From JAHEDH01 sp963753285 (GTDB lineage Bacteria; Actinomycetota; Acidimicrobiia; Spongiisociales; ZC4RG35), in NCBI GenBank assembly GCA_963753285.1, contig CAVWBT010000003.1:1-64000 (forward strand): a stretch of DNA of 64,000 nt, in the 5' to 3' direction. The notes under the pieces were generated by a model. That model searched no databases. It had not been told where the DNA came from and was given only the letters and a program-made list of their open reading frames with translations. Below, in pieces: positions 23,473-32,924 of this stretch. Made by a program: the position numbers and the translations under genes. Position 1 is the first letter of the stretch. Every line of letters starts with the position of its first letter.

Positions 23473-24963
23473 TCACTGGAAGCTGACGAAGACCGGGAGG
23501 GGGTCGAGGGCGAGGACCTGGGCGGCAGTCGCCATCGGCGAGTCCTCGTCGTAGAAGTTCTTCCAACCCCAGGCGAACCGATCGGCGTCGGGCGGACCGG
23601 TGAGCGCCCCGAACGTCTCATACTTGGTCGGGAGCGGGCCCTGCCCGTCCATCTGGATGACCGTGGCGAGCTCGGGCCGCAGCGCGATCTGGTCGCGGCC
23701 CTCGATCATGTCGAACCGGAACTGATGGACGATGAACAGCTTCTGGGGCAGCAACCCTTCCCTGACGATGCCGGCCAGCCACTCCGACGTCAGGTTGATC
23801 TCTTCTGCGGTCACACTCCCGATCTGACGAAGATGCCGCTCGTTGGGTCCGAGCCGCCACTCCGGGTCGAGCGCCAGCCCGACGTTCGGCAGCCGAAGGA
23901 ACTCCTCGTACCGCTGTGCTTGGGTGAGGAAATCGGTCCTTCCCGGCTGAAGATCGAGCACGACGTATCCGCCGTTCGCGGTGGCCACCTCGACCCATGG
24001 TCGGATCAGCTCGGGCCCCATCTCGGCCGAGTAGTTCCCGTCGTCGCCTGGAGGGGCGTCGGCGACGGTCGCGATGATCTCGAACGTCGGGACCGTCAGG
24101 GCACCGTCGGCGGCGTAGTCGGCGACGATCGGCGTCATCCGTTCGAGCGTCGCCTCCGGCCCCTGCTCACCGAGCACGCCGAGCGCACCGGTGGTGGGGT
24201 TGCCGTAGAACGCCACGAACCGGGTGTTGTCCAGCAGGTCTGGGGTGCCGTTGACCGTCACGACCCCATCGACGATCGACGCCAGCTGCCACTCCTCGGT
24301 CGGGCTCGGCTCGGGCGACCAGATCAACTCGTCGGCGCCGGCGATCAGGCTCCGCTGATCGTCGGTGAGCTCGGAGAACGCCACGTCCACGATCGCAGTC
24401 GCACCGTTGATCGCGGCCAGGTGTTGCAGCAGCGACGGATGTGTGCTCGTGTTCGACACGAGCCAGACGGGACCGCCCGACGGAGCCGGCAGACCGGTGG
24501 GCTCGGCTGGGCGGACTTCGGCATCGATCGCCGGGGTGATGGTCGAGCTGGTGACGAGGACCTCGGAGACCCCGAGCTCCTCCAGCACGGCGACGAGGTC
24601 GGCACTGCGCAACGGATCCCAGGCCAGGAGGGGAGCCGATTCCGCCACCGACACCCCGAGCGCATCGTCGAGCGTCCCGGGTCGTGCCAGCACCGCCGTC
24701 GACAGGCATCCGCTCCACATCCGGGCCAGCTGGATCGATTGATCGACGACGTCGCCGGACAACTGGACTCCGGCATCGGTCGGTGGGGCCGCTTCACACG
24801 GGAGTGTCGTCGTCGGTGTCGGGGCGGAGGTGGTGGTCGTCGTGTCGAGGACGAGCGGCGGCTCATCGGGATTCGGTGGTGCGTCGACGACGTCGCAGGC
24901 GAACACGGCGAGTCCCAGCGCGACCCCGCCAAGCACCGACACGAGCAATGCCCGGCGGTTCAT
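23473..24963 (-). CDS. Predicted secreted lipoprotein with Thr-rich linker
   Basis: A 496-residue exported protein. ATG 24961-24963 gives the signal peptide MNRRALLVSVLGGVALGLAV followed by a lipobox-like VFAC, then an unstructured DTTTTTSAPTPTTTLP linker typical of actinobacterial surface lipoproteins. The rest holds repeated beta/alpha units, including an LDLQPGRTDFLTQAQRYEEF segment and a QLALDPEWRLGPN-like stretch, which suggests a TIM-barrel-like or glycosidase-like fold. No named family or catalytic motif is certain. Confidence 0.65.
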   Translation of the reverse strand: MNRRALLVSVLGGVALGLAVFACDVVDAPPNPDEPPLVLDTTTTTSAPTPTTTLPCEAAPPTDAGVQLSGDVVDQSIQLARMWSGCLSTAVLARPGTLDDALGVSVAESAPLLAWDPLRSADLVAVLEELGVSEVLVTSSTITPAIDAEVRPAEPTGLPAPSGGPVWLVSNTSTHPSLLQHLAAINGATAIVDVAFSELTDDQRSLIAGADELIWSPEPSPTEEWQLASIVDGVVTVNGTPDLLDNTRFVAFYGNPTTGALGVLGEQGPEATLERMTPIVADYAADGALTVPTFEIIATVADAPPGDDGNYSAEMGPELIRPWVEVATANGGYVVLDLQPGRTDFLTQAQRYEEFLRLPNVGLALDPEWRLGPNERHLRQIGSVTAEEINLTSEWLAGIVREGLLPQKLFIVHQFRFDMIEGRDQIALRPELATVIQMDGQGPLPTKYETFGALTGPPDADRFAWGWKNFYDEDSPMATAAQVLALDPLPVFVSFQ

Positions 24964-25201
24964 CGATCTCCGATCCGAGAGTCCCCCATGGCCGATCACG
25001 ATACGCCAACGTGATGATCACGCGGTGGTTCTCTCGTCAATCGAGTGGCACGAAGCCGATGCGCGGCTGAACGTCCCCGGCCTCATCTCCGACCATCACG
25101 GCCAGGGACGAAGCTCCTGGTAGGCGGATTCGCCGAGTGCGTCCCGATATCGGTCTTCGATCCAAGCGCCAACCTCGACCTGAGATCGACACCAGATGTC
25201 G

Positions 25202-26221
25202 TCAGGAACCCTGGGTTGAGCCCGCGAGGGCGAAGCTCGTGGACCAGTAGGCGCCGAGGCGGTTGGCGAACGCCTTCGGGGACTCGGCGTAGACCTTGCG
25301 GCCGATGGCCACCGCCTCCGCCTGGAGCTCTGACCGACGGTGCTCGGCCAGTGCGGTGATCAGGGTGACCTCGGCGGCGTCGGCGCACAGCTCGGGCTCT
25401 TCCGACACGAGGGCCACCAGCTCGGCCAGGTCGTGCTCCTCGCCCAGCAGGTCGCCCAGCTGGTCGAGCGCGACGATGTAGCCGTCCAGCACCTCGGGGA
25501 ACATCGGACGGAGCAGCTCCATCTGGTGACGCAGGTACTTCACTCGCTTCCGCCACCAGTGGTAGTTGTGCGCCGTCGGCTCCCGTTCGGCGACCCGCAT
25601 CTCCTTGCGACCCCGCCGATAGGTCCGCAGGAGCCCACCCCGCATCGCATCGAAGGAATGGGAGACCGGGCGGGCACGCCAGGTGGCCTCGGGGTCCGCC
25701 TCGGCGGGCCACACCCGATACCTGGCTCGAGCGGAACGGAGGGCGTAGACGACGCGGCGCAACACCACCGGATCCTCGACGAGCCGCGCTCTCGCCTCCT
25801 CGTGACGCCGGGCGAGGCTGTTCTCGAGTGTCTCGAACGCCGAGCGTCTGAGGTGGACGGCGAACCTGCTGCGGATCGTTGCGACGATACTCATGAGGAC
25901 AGCCGAGTCCCTGACCGGCCCGATCAGGCGCGCCGTGTTGCGCAACAGCTCGTTCTCACGCCGATAACTCTCCTCCCCCAGCTCTTCGCGGATCAGCCGC
26001 AGCACCGCGCGCAACCGCTTCATCGACTTGCGCGCCTCGTGGACCGCCACGTCGACGTCCGAGCCGGCCAGCAGGCCACCGATCGCCCGGTCGAACTCCT
26101 CGAGGCTCAGGCGACGAAGGCCGTCCGACAACCGCTCGGCGTCGCTCAGCTCGAAGCCCTCGGGCACGGCTGGTAGAAATCGGATGGCGGCAGGGACGGC
26201 CGGGCGTCCGGTGTGGATCAT
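25202..26221 (-). CDS. CHAD domain-containing protein
   Basis: A 339-residue helical protein with the CHAD pattern of two homologous four-helix halves lined with conserved basic residues and histidines: VHEARKSMKRLRAVLRLIRE in the first and TAHNYHWWRKRVKYLRHQME in the second, with LGEEHDLAELVALV near the end. CHAD domains bind polyphosphate through this positive channel. No CYTH phosphatase domain is attached, and none is coded next to it. Confidence 0.88.
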   Translation of the reverse strand: MIHTGRPAVPAAIRFLPAVPEGFELSDAERLSDGLRRLSLEEFDRAIGGLLAGSDVDVAVHEARKSMKRLRAVLRLIREELGEESYRRENELLRNTARLIGPVRDSAVLMSIVATIRSRFAVHLRRSAFETLENSLARRHEEARARLVEDPVVLRRVVYALRSARARYRVWPAEADPEATWRARPVSHSFDAMRGGLLRTYRRGRKEMRVAEREPTAHNYHWWRKRVKYLRHQMELLRPMFPEVLDGYIVALDQLGDLLGEEHDLAELVALVSEEPELCADAAEVTLITALAEHRRSELQAEAVAIGRKVYAESPKAFANRLGAYWSTSFALAGSTQGS

Positions 26222-26273
26222 CGTCGCCGAGGCTACCGACCCTGGAAACGCACCCTGCGATTAGGTTCGATCC

Positions 26274-26723
26274 ATGTTCAGCGCCGGCCTGATCCCGTAC
26301 CGGTTCTCACTCGACCTCGAGATCATGATCGCCCACCCGGGCGGACCGCTGTGGGCCCGCAAGGACGCCGGCTCGTGGTCGATCGTCAAGGGCCGCATCG
26401 AGGACGACGAGGACGCTCAGGCCGCGGCCGGACGCGAGTTCTCCGAGGAGACCGGCTGGCCGGTCCCATCCGGACGATGGCTGGATCTCGGTGAGATCAC
26501 CCAACGATCGGGGAAGCGGGTCGTCGCCTGGGCGGTCGACGCCCCGCACCTGGATCCCCACACCCTCGATCCGGGCCACTTCGAGATGCGCTGGCGCGGC
26601 AAGCTCCGCTCGTTCCCCGAGATCGATCGAGTGCGGTGGGTGAACCGGAGCGAGGCCCAACTGCTGATGTTGCCGGCCCAGCTCCCGTTCTTCGACCGCC
26701 TCGCCGAACAGATGGAGCCCTGA
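26274..26723 (+). CDS. NUDIX hydrolase
   Basis: A 149-residue NUDIX protein. The Nudix box is complete: GRIEDDEDAQAAAGREFSEE followed by TGW, with the glycine, two glutamates and arginine at their standard spacing. The N-terminal SAGLIPYRF and WSIVKG elements match the small ADP-ribose/diadenosine polyphosphate-type group. It cleaves a nucleoside diphosphate linked to some group; the exact substrate is unknown. It is divergent from the CHAD gene with little spacing. Confidence 0.87.
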   Translation: MFSAGLIPYRFSLDLEIMIAHPGGPLWARKDAGSWSIVKGRIEDDEDAQAAAGREFSEETGWPVPSGRWLDLGEITQRSGKRVVAWAVDAPHLDPHTLDPGHFEMRWRGKLRSFPEIDRVRWVNRSEAQLLMLPAQLPFFDRLAEQMEP

Positions 26724-26808
26724 GTGGTGTCTCATGTCCTTCGAAACATGCCGTGAACTCCCGACGCACCGCTGCCGTTAGGGGCTGGGACGTCCTACGG
26801 TTGGAGTC

Positions 26809-27207
26809 ATGTCAGACACCACACAGATGACCGAAGAAGAATGGCGCGTGAAGCTGGATCCGGCTCGGTTCTCCGTGCTCCGAGAAGGCGCGACCGAGCC
26901 CGCCTTCACCGGCAAGTATTGGAACGAGAAGCGCCCCGGCGTCTACGCCTGCGCGGGATGCGGCACCGAGCTGTTCTCGTCTGAGACGAAGTACGACTCC
27001 GGGTCGGGCTGGCCCAGCTTCTTCACCCCGCTGGCCGAGGGTCGGATCATCGAGAAGACCGACACCTCACACGGGATGGTGCGCACCGAAATCCTCTGCG
27101 CCACCTGCGGCGGCCATCTGGGCCATGTGTTCCCCGACGGCCCCCAACCGACCGGTCTGCGCTACTGCGTGAACTCGGCGTCCCTGGAACTCGAACCCGA
27201 GGGCTGA
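26809..27207 (+). CDS. msrB: Peptide methionine-R-sulfoxide reductase
   Basis: A 132-residue MsrB. The zinc-site cysteines are in YACAGCGTELF and LCATCGGHLGHVF, and the catalytic cysteine is in GLRYCVNSASLEL. The segment YDSGSGWPSFF is the substrate-binding loop. It reduces oxidised methionine R-sulfoxide in proteins. Its 3' end overlaps the convergent GNAT gene by 46 bases. Confidence 0.93.
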   Translation: MSDTTQMTEEEWRVKLDPARFSVLREGATEPAFTGKYWNEKRPGVYACAGCGTELFSSETKYDSGSGWPSFFTPLAEGRIIEKTDTSHGMVRTEILCATCGGHLGHVFPDGPQPTGLRYCVNSASLELEPEG

Positions 27208-27788
27208 TCGTCTCCGCGCGCTGCGGCCTCGATCAACGCACCGATGTCGCCTTGGACGATGTCGGGGGCCGGGATCGTCTGGATGTCGAGAACGGCGTGG
27301 ACGAGGTCGCCCTGTGGCTCGATGTCGGCTCCGTACTTCCGGAGCACCGAGATCATCGGCTCGTTCCCCGCCAATACGTCGAAATGGAACCGCCTGATTC
27401 CCCGAGCCCGAGCGGACACCGCGAGGATCTCCAACAGCATCGGGCCGATGCCGCGACCCTGATGGGTGTCGAACACCGTGATGGCGAAGTCCGCCGAGGT
27501 CGGGTCGTCGTCGAGGCGGATGAACCGGCCGATCGCGACCGGGTTGTCACCGTCGATCGCTCCCCATGCCACGTGGTCGTGGTAGTCGAGCTCCGTGAGG
27601 TAGGCGAGTTGGGAGTTGGAGAGCCGTTCGCTCGGGACGAGGAATCGGTTGTAACGGGTCTCGGGAGAGAGGCGCGTGAACGCATCTGCGAGCGTCCACT
27701 TGTCGTCAGGGTGCACGGGACGGACGCTGAACGTCTCGCCACGCCTTGTTCGGGCGACGGCAACGGGGAATCTGGTTACGGCAATCAT
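27162..27788 (-). CDS. GNAT-family N-acetyltransferase
   Basis: A 208-residue GNAT-fold protein from ATG 27788, which has GAGGATCACC before it. Acetyl-CoA binding is seen in the GRGIGPMLLEILAVSARARG segment, preceded by FAITVFDTHQ. The N-terminal LSPETRYNRFLVPSERLSN segment resembles acetyltransferases related to protein lysine acetylation (Pat-like). No cyclic-nucleotide domain is attached. It overlaps msrB tail to tail. Confidence 0.78.
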   Translation of the reverse strand: MIAVTRFPVAVARTRRGETFSVRPVHPDDKWTLADAFTRLSPETRYNRFLVPSERLSNSQLAYLTELDYHDHVAWGAIDGDNPVAIGRFIRLDDDPTSADFAITVFDTHQGRGIGPMLLEILAVSARARGIRRFHFDVLAGNEPMISVLRKYGADIEPQGDLVHAVLDIQTIPAPDIVQGDIGALIEAAARGDDQPSGSSSRDAEFTQ

Positions 27789-27825
27789 GGTGATCCTCAG
27801 AAGATCAGGGAGGTGCTTGCAGTGC

Positions 27826-27837
27826 TTGCAATTGCAA
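27826..27837. promoter_or_regulatory. TTGCAATTGCAA palindrome in divergent promoter region
   Basis: A perfect 12-bp palindrome lies between the divergent GNAT and phosphatase genes, next to two TGCTTGCA-like copies. It could be an operator; no regulator is known. Confidence 0.35.
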
Positions 27838-27934
27838 ACAGTGTACCCCATTTCGGATGTTTCAACCGCCATTTCGCGCCGATGTCACGAAACGTTCGAA
27901 CAGCCGAAACCTCCCGTCAACATCGTCTCCGCCC

Positions 27935-28378
27935 ATGAGAATCCTGGTCGTGTGCGCCGGAAACACCTGTCGCTCACCGGCGGCGGAGGCTGCGATCCGG
28001 GCTGCGGCGGCACGTGCCGGCGTCGCAGTCGACGTCTCGTCTGCGGGCACGAGCGTCGAACGCATCGGGGCGCCGCCCACTCCGGCGATGGTCGAAGTTG
28101 GACGCGAACGCGGCATCGAGATCTCCGGGGTCGCATCCCAGGTCACGCAAGCACAACTCGAATCGGCCGACCTGATCCTGGCGATGGACGGCCAGACCGA
28201 GCTGTTCCTCAGAACCCTCACGAGCACCGCGCCGGTTCAGCTGCTAGGGAGCTACGACTCGTCTGCCCCCACCGCTGAGATTCTCGACCCATATGGAGGC
28301 GACGACGCGCGGTACGCGGCCACGCTCGAGCGGATCATCACGGCATCCGACGCGCTGGTGGCATCGATCAGCGATTGA
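27935..28378 (+). CDS. Low-molecular-weight protein tyrosine phosphatase/arsenate reductase family
   Basis: A 147-residue protein starting MRILVVCAGNTCRSP, which contains the C-x5-R-S phosphate-binding loop at residues 7-14. The general acid aspartate is in ILDPYGGDD near residue 121. These features fit LMW tyrosine phosphatases, which may act on proteins in exopolysaccharide or antibiotic pathways. Arsenate reductase activity cannot be excluded because the loop is shared. It overlaps the globin gene tail to tail by 11 bases. Confidence 0.85.
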   Translation: MRILVVCAGNTCRSPAAEAAIRAAAARAGVAVDVSSAGTSVERIGAPPTPAMVEVGRERGIEISGVASQVTQAQLESADLILAMDGQTELFLRTLTSTAPVQLLGSYDSSAPTAEILDPYGGDDARYAATLERIITASDALVASISD

Positions 28379-28787
28379 TCAGCGTCAACGCTGCGGACGA
28401 CAGCTGCTGTTGGAGAAAGCCGGCCGCCCCCTGGGGCATCTCGACCGAATCGATCGCCTGCCGCATGACCCGAGCCCACTCTTCGGCTGCAGCTTCGTCG
28501 ATCGGGAACGGCGCGTGGCGCAGCCGGAGGCGGGGATGCCCGTGCTCCTCCCAATAGAGCGGTGGCCCACCGGTCCAGCCGGACAGGAACTGATAGAGCT
28601 TGCGCCGGGAGCCGGACGTGTCCGCAGGCAACATCGCCCGCAGCACGGGCGATTCTCGTTCGATGATGTCGTAGAACGCCTCGGCGATCGCCCTGACGCA
28701 GTCGTCACCGCCGATCTCGTCGAACGGCGTCTCGGCGGTGCCCCAGGGCTTGGATCCGGAAGGGTCGGGAACGGATGTCTCGGTCAC
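28368..28787 (-). CDS. Group II truncated hemoglobin
   Basis: A 139-residue globin starting at GTG 28785-28787. The sequence FDEIGGDDCVRAIAEAFYDI gives helices A/B, QFLSGWTGGPPLYWEEHGHP is the CD/E region, and LRLRHAPFPI carries the proximal histidine characteristic of TrHbO. Such proteins bind O2 or NO and are usually linked to oxidative or nitrosative stress. The C-terminal helix ends FLQQQLSSAALTLINR. Confidence 0.88.
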   Translation of the reverse strand: MTETSVPDPSGSKPWGTAETPFDEIGGDDCVRAIAEAFYDIIERESPVLRAMLPADTSGSRRKLYQFLSGWTGGPPLYWEEHGHPRLRLRHAPFPIDEAAAEEWARVMRQAIDSVEMPQGAAGFLQQQLSSAALTLINR

Positions 28788-28813
28788 GGACTCCAGCTTG
28801 GCACGCGCGCCGC

Positions 28814-30928
28814 TCAACCGAAGAGCGCGATCGACACGGCGAGCACCACGACGAACAAGACCACTGCGGCCAGCGTGATCAGTTTCGAGTCTCCCAGCGT
28901 CGGGAGCCGCAAGACCGTTGCGCTCCCAGAGGCCGGCGCGCTCGGGGGCCAGAGCCGGTAGCCGAGTCGCTCGATCACCGAATCGAACCCCGACAGCACG
29001 ATCACGGCGACGACCGCGATCGCCGACAACAGCGCGCCGAAGAACGGGCTCGAGGGCGCCAGGATCGTCGAGAGTACGTGGGCGTCGGCCAGGAACGTCA
29101 GCGGGAAGAACACGGCGAAACCGACCGACCAGGTCACGAACTCGGCCACGGCGCCCCGCCGGACCGCCGACCGGTATTCCCCGCCCGTGGCGCGCTCGAT
29201 CACATGGGCGCGGATCGCCAGGAGTGTCACGACGATCGGGAGGATCATGGTGACCGCGATGATCACCAGCGGGTTCGGCTCGGCGAGCGTGAGCATCGTC
29301 CACACGGCGATCACCCACGCGATCGAATAGCCGACGACACACATCACCGCAGCGCGGGCGCGGATCCAACCGGAACGGTGAACGACCGGGCCGAGCGGCC
29401 CGACGATGGCCGTCGCTGCCACCCACACCGCCCGATCCCACCACCCGGCTGCCGGGTCTCGGGCGAGGCGCACGACCATCCAGACGAGCGAAATCGCCAC
29501 CACGGCCAGCCAGACCATGACCCCGAGGGCGAGGTTCACGAAGGTCGCTGCACTCGGCAGCCCCGGAACCACATCCTGCTTCGCCGCGGTCGACATGAAG
29601 GCGGCGTCTCTCGACATCGGCGAACCACCGAAGCTCACGGCGGCGACGCCCCGAAGGACGTCAGCCTGACCGGCCTGACCCGAGCTGGCATAGGCCTGTC
29701 GGAACGACCAGAGCTCGCGCTCGAGCATCCTCCTCGCCTGGGGGTCTTCGATGTCGTCGAGGCCGTTCAACAACCCAGCCCGACTCTCGGCCCAATCGAT
29801 CGCCTCGAGTTCGACCCCGGAGACCAGCGGGAATACGACATGGTGGAAGAAGGTGAGCATCGGCGCCGATTTCGACAGGTCGCCACCCCCGATCCCGGGG
29901 AAGGGGACGGTGAGGTTGTCGGTGTTGGCCAGCACGATGAACGTGAGCCGGTATTCGGGGATCTTGAGATACAGGGCGGATGTCGACGGCGGCCAACGGC
30001 CGGTGTGCCAGACCATCCGTACCCCTTCGAAGTCCTGGACGTACCACCCGAGCCCATAGTTCAGATCGGCTCGGCCCGGTTGGGTGCGGACGGCGGGTGA
30101 CGTCATCTCCGTCAGGGACTCGGAGGTCACGAGGTCGCCCCGATCGAGGGCGATGTCGAAGGCTGCGAGATCGGACACACTCGAGATCAGTCCGGCGGCC
30201 GGGTTGTGGAACAGGTGGTACGTGCCCGAGAACGATCTCGTATCGATCGCCGAACTGGTACGGCGTGGCGAGACGGCGGTACACGTCCGGATACTGATCG
30301 AAGTCCTCGCCCCAGCCGAGCACCCGGGCGAAATCCTGGAAGCCGGACGACGACAGACCGCCCCAGTTGTTGAGCGGGTTGAGTGCGGTGTCGTCCATCC
30401 CGACCGGGATGAGGATGCGCTCACTCAACAACTCGGCGAAGGTGCGGCCGGTGGCCCCCTCGATCACTCCGCCGAGAAGGCCGTAGCGATCACCGTTGTA
30501 GTCGTGTCGTGTCCCCGGTTCGCCCTCCGACGTGTGGGTGAGCAGGTGACGCACGGTGATGCCTCGATCGCCCACGATGGTCACGCCGTAGGAGGCGACC
30601 GGGGCGTCGAGATCGATCAGACCGTCTTCGACGAGGTCCATGATCAACGTGGCGGCGATCGGCTTGGTGACGGACGCAAGCCCGAACGGTGTGGTGGGCT
30701 CGGCCGGTCGCCGATCGTCGAGTCGGCGTACCCGAATCCCTCGGCGAACACGACCTCGCCGTCGCTGACGACGGCGGCGGCCATTCCGGGGATGCCGAGC
30801 GCCTCTCGCAGCGTCTCGAGCGCGTCGGCGAACCCTGCCGGCGGCTCGACCTGATCGGCGGCCGTGCCGGGAATCGCCGGGATGGCGAGCGCGACGACGG
30901 CACACAGCAACGACGTCGTTCTCCGCAC
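28814..30928 (-). pseudogene. Beta-lactamase family serine hydrolase with membrane helices, frame shifted
   Basis: Three frames join into one gene of about 700 codons. The first begins at GTG 30928 with a signal peptide (MRRTTSLLCAVVALAIPA) and a beta-lactamase entry (LGIPGMAAAVVSDGEVVFAE). The second, from about 30700, has the catalytic S-x-x-K in GLASVTKPI and the DYNGDRYGLLG tyrosine motif. The third, from about 30225, has the WHTGRW H-T-G motif and four to six membrane helices at the C terminus. This matches the class C penicillin-binding-protein-like hydrolases with a membrane tail; the substrate is unknown. Confidence 0.7.
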
Positions 30929-30995
30929 GGTGTCTCCTACCGACGCTCGCGATCAATCGTCCGGCGGTAGACGCTCACTGCGATAGGGCCATCGG

Positions 30996-31955
30996 TCACA
31001 TGAGCCTGCGCATCCCGTTTCGGAAGAAGTCGAGGGCAGCCTGGCGCTGGTCCTCGGCATCCAGCAGGTCGGCGTAGGAGAACAGTGCCCCTCCGAAACT
31101 CTCGGCGTTCCAGTACGGATCGGACCGATCAGGCACTCCCGTCCACGGGGCGACATAGAGGTAGGGCTCGATCCGACGATCCGTCACCGGGTGATGCTCC
31201 GTAGCCGGCCCGCCGGCCGGCGTCCGCCGAGCCCATCTCCATGGCGGGATCGAAATGCTCGGGCCACAGTTGGACTCTGCTGACGTCGACTGCGCCGTCG
31301 GTCCGCCGCAACTCCTCGAGCACCGACGTGGCGAACCCGAACCAGTCGCCGATCGCGAGGCTCGCGCCGGATCCACGAGAGCGGAGCGTCGGGTCGACAG
31401 GATCGAGCGGATCGTGGAAGTTCGGGAACCACTCCACGACATACGGCACACCGAGCGAACGCCGCGGAATCGCGCACGGTCGAGATCGATGTTGATGTGA
31501 CCCCGTCGGTCGTCTGATGGATCAGCCGATCACCTTCGACCCGAACCTGTTCGTCGTCGCCGAAGAAGGGGGTTCCGAAGCCTCGTGGGTGTAGCGGAGC
31601 CCGATCTTGCCGTTGGCGGCGTGTCGCTTCGGCCCCATGGCGAAGAACGCCACCTGATGGAGCGACGCTCGCGTCTCGGCGTGACGGGCCCCAGCGGCTC
31701 CAGCCGCTTGAAGTTCCCGAGCCACCGGTCGGCGGCGAAGGCGGCGACCGAGGATCGCGGCCGCCAGATCCGACCAGGTGGTGATCGCCGACTCCGGCGA
31801 TCGGCGAGACGACGGTGCCGGTCAGCCCCGGACGGGTCGGTCGGGTCGTCTGCGAAGAACTCGGGATCGAGATCGGCGGGCGGAGCGGGCTCGAGAACGA
31901 CTGGTTCGAGTTCGGGGTCGGCGCAGTACGGCTCGCGCTTCGGCGAGCGGGTCAC
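30996..31955 (-). pseudogene. Unrecognised protein, fragmented by several frame shifts
   Basis: Pieces in all frames read in order: a proline-rich acidic start (DPELEPVVLEPAPPADLDPE), ASLHQVAFFAMGPKRHAANG with KIGLRYTHEG, FGTPFFGDDEQVRVEGDRL, PYVVEWFPNFHDPLDPVDPT, RRTDGAVDVSRVQLWPEHFD, and PYLYVAPWTGVPDRSDPYWN to the stop at 30996. The WPEHFD and EPYLYVAPW elements recall proteins annotated only as hypothetical (DUF5996-like). Four or more single-base shifts would be needed to join them. It lies between the hydrolase and DoxX genes on the same strand. Confidence 0.5.
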
Positions 31956-31967
31956 GGTGGGTGCCGG

Positions 31968-32465
31968 TCATGATGTTGCCTCCGGTTTCCAGAAGACGGC
32001 GAGAAGTCCGAAGGCCCCGACCAACCCTCCCAAGACGATCAGTGCGCCGATCCAGCCGTCGAGGGCGTCTGCGATGTCGAGCGCCGAGTCGACCGACACG
32101 GAGCCGGGGCCCGTGACGGCCAAGCCGACGGCGACCAGTCCGAGGGTCGAGACGTACTCGTACCCCTCGCCGGGCCGAAAGATGAAGAAGCCGTTCGTAC
32201 GGTGCACGGTCCAGAACGCCACGAACATGGTGGCGAAGATGCCCGCCGCGGCGAGTGAGGTTCCGAACCCGACGATCAGGAGCGCCCCGGCGCCGATCTC
32301 GACGACTGCCGAGTTGGCCGCCTGGAGCTTGGCGGATCGAAATCCGATCGACTCGAACCAGTTCGCCGTCCCGTCGAGGCTGCGGGCGTGGTTGACGCCG
32401 TGGATCACGATGACGAGGCCGACCCAGCTGCGGATGATCAGCAACCCGATGTCGATGGTGTCCAT
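31968..32465 (-). CDS. DoxX family membrane protein
   Basis: A 165-residue protein with four hydrophobic helices. The first helix has the family's SWVGLVIVIHGVNH pattern, and the central helices (EIGAGALLIVGFGTSLAAA, TMFVAFWTVHRTNGFF) fit DoxX/SURF4-like proteins. These occur in quinone or stress-linked redox membrane complexes, but the role here is not known. Confidence 0.82.
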   Translation of the reverse strand: MDTIDIGLLIIRSWVGLVIVIHGVNHARSLDGTANWFESIGFRSAKLQAANSAVVEIGAGALLIVGFGTSLAAAGIFATMFVAFWTVHRTNGFFIFRPGEGYEYVSTLGLVAVGLAVTGPGSVSVDSALDIADALDGWIGALIVLGGLVGAFGLLAVFWKPEATS

Positions 32466-32628
32466 GTCTCGTCTCCTGTCGTCGCAATCTACCCAACCGT
32501 CGAATCGCGCCCCGCTTCGACGACTGTCGCCGATCCGTCAATCGTCGACACTCCACTTGTATCGCAGTTGACGATGTTTTACGCTACTTGACAGGAGTCG
32601 CACGCAACTAGCAGAGAGGAGCGCTCCC
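32466..32628 (+). promoter_or_regulatory. Probable promoter region of the type VII secretion-like operon
   Basis: A locally AT-richer stretch before the WXG100 gene contains TTGACG near 32571 and TTGACA at about 32589-32594, either of which could serve as a -35 box, and a ribosome site AGAGAGGAGCG before ATG 32629. No exact -10 can be assigned with confidence. Confidence 0.4.
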
Positions 32629-32922
32629 ATGTCCGCAATCGTCGTCACACCACAGATGCTGATGGACACATCACGAACCGTCGCCGGCAAGGCCGGGGAG
32701 ATCGACGGAAGCCTGGCCAACCTGGCCTCACACGTACAGACCCTCACAGCCGACTGGCAAGGCATGGCGCAGGGCCAGTTCACCGGCCTGTACAACCAGT
32801 GGCAGACCTCGGCCCGCCAACTCCACGAGGCACTGGTCGGCATCAGCCAGTTGCTCAAGAACGCAGGCATCGCCTACGACGACAGCGAGAACCAGATCTC
32901 GCGCATGTTCACGGTCGGCTGA
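32629..32922 (+). CDS. WXG100 (ESAT-6-like) secreted protein
   Basis: A 97-residue helical hairpin protein. The WXG motif is at residues 43-45 (ADWQGMAQ; the middle residue is Q), between two amphipathic helices rich in A, L, Q and T. Its length and position directly before eccC are typical of Esx substrates of type VII secretion. The usual Y-x-x-x-D/E export tail is not obvious; the C terminus is YDDSENQISRMFTVG, in which YDDSE may serve. Only one Esx gene is present, so it may act as a homodimer. Confidence 0.85.
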   Translation: MSAIVVTPQMLMDTSRTVAGKAGEIDGSLANLASHVQTLTADWQGMAQGQFTGLYNQWQTSARQLHEALVGISQLLKNAGIAYDDSENQISRMFTVG

Positions 32923-32924
32923 GC

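Noticed and set aside
25083..25712. A minus-strand frame extending past the CHAD gene into the 24964-25201 spacer
   Set aside because: It lies in a different frame from CHAD, and no start signal or conserved sequence is visible; the spacer seems to hold only promoter sequence.
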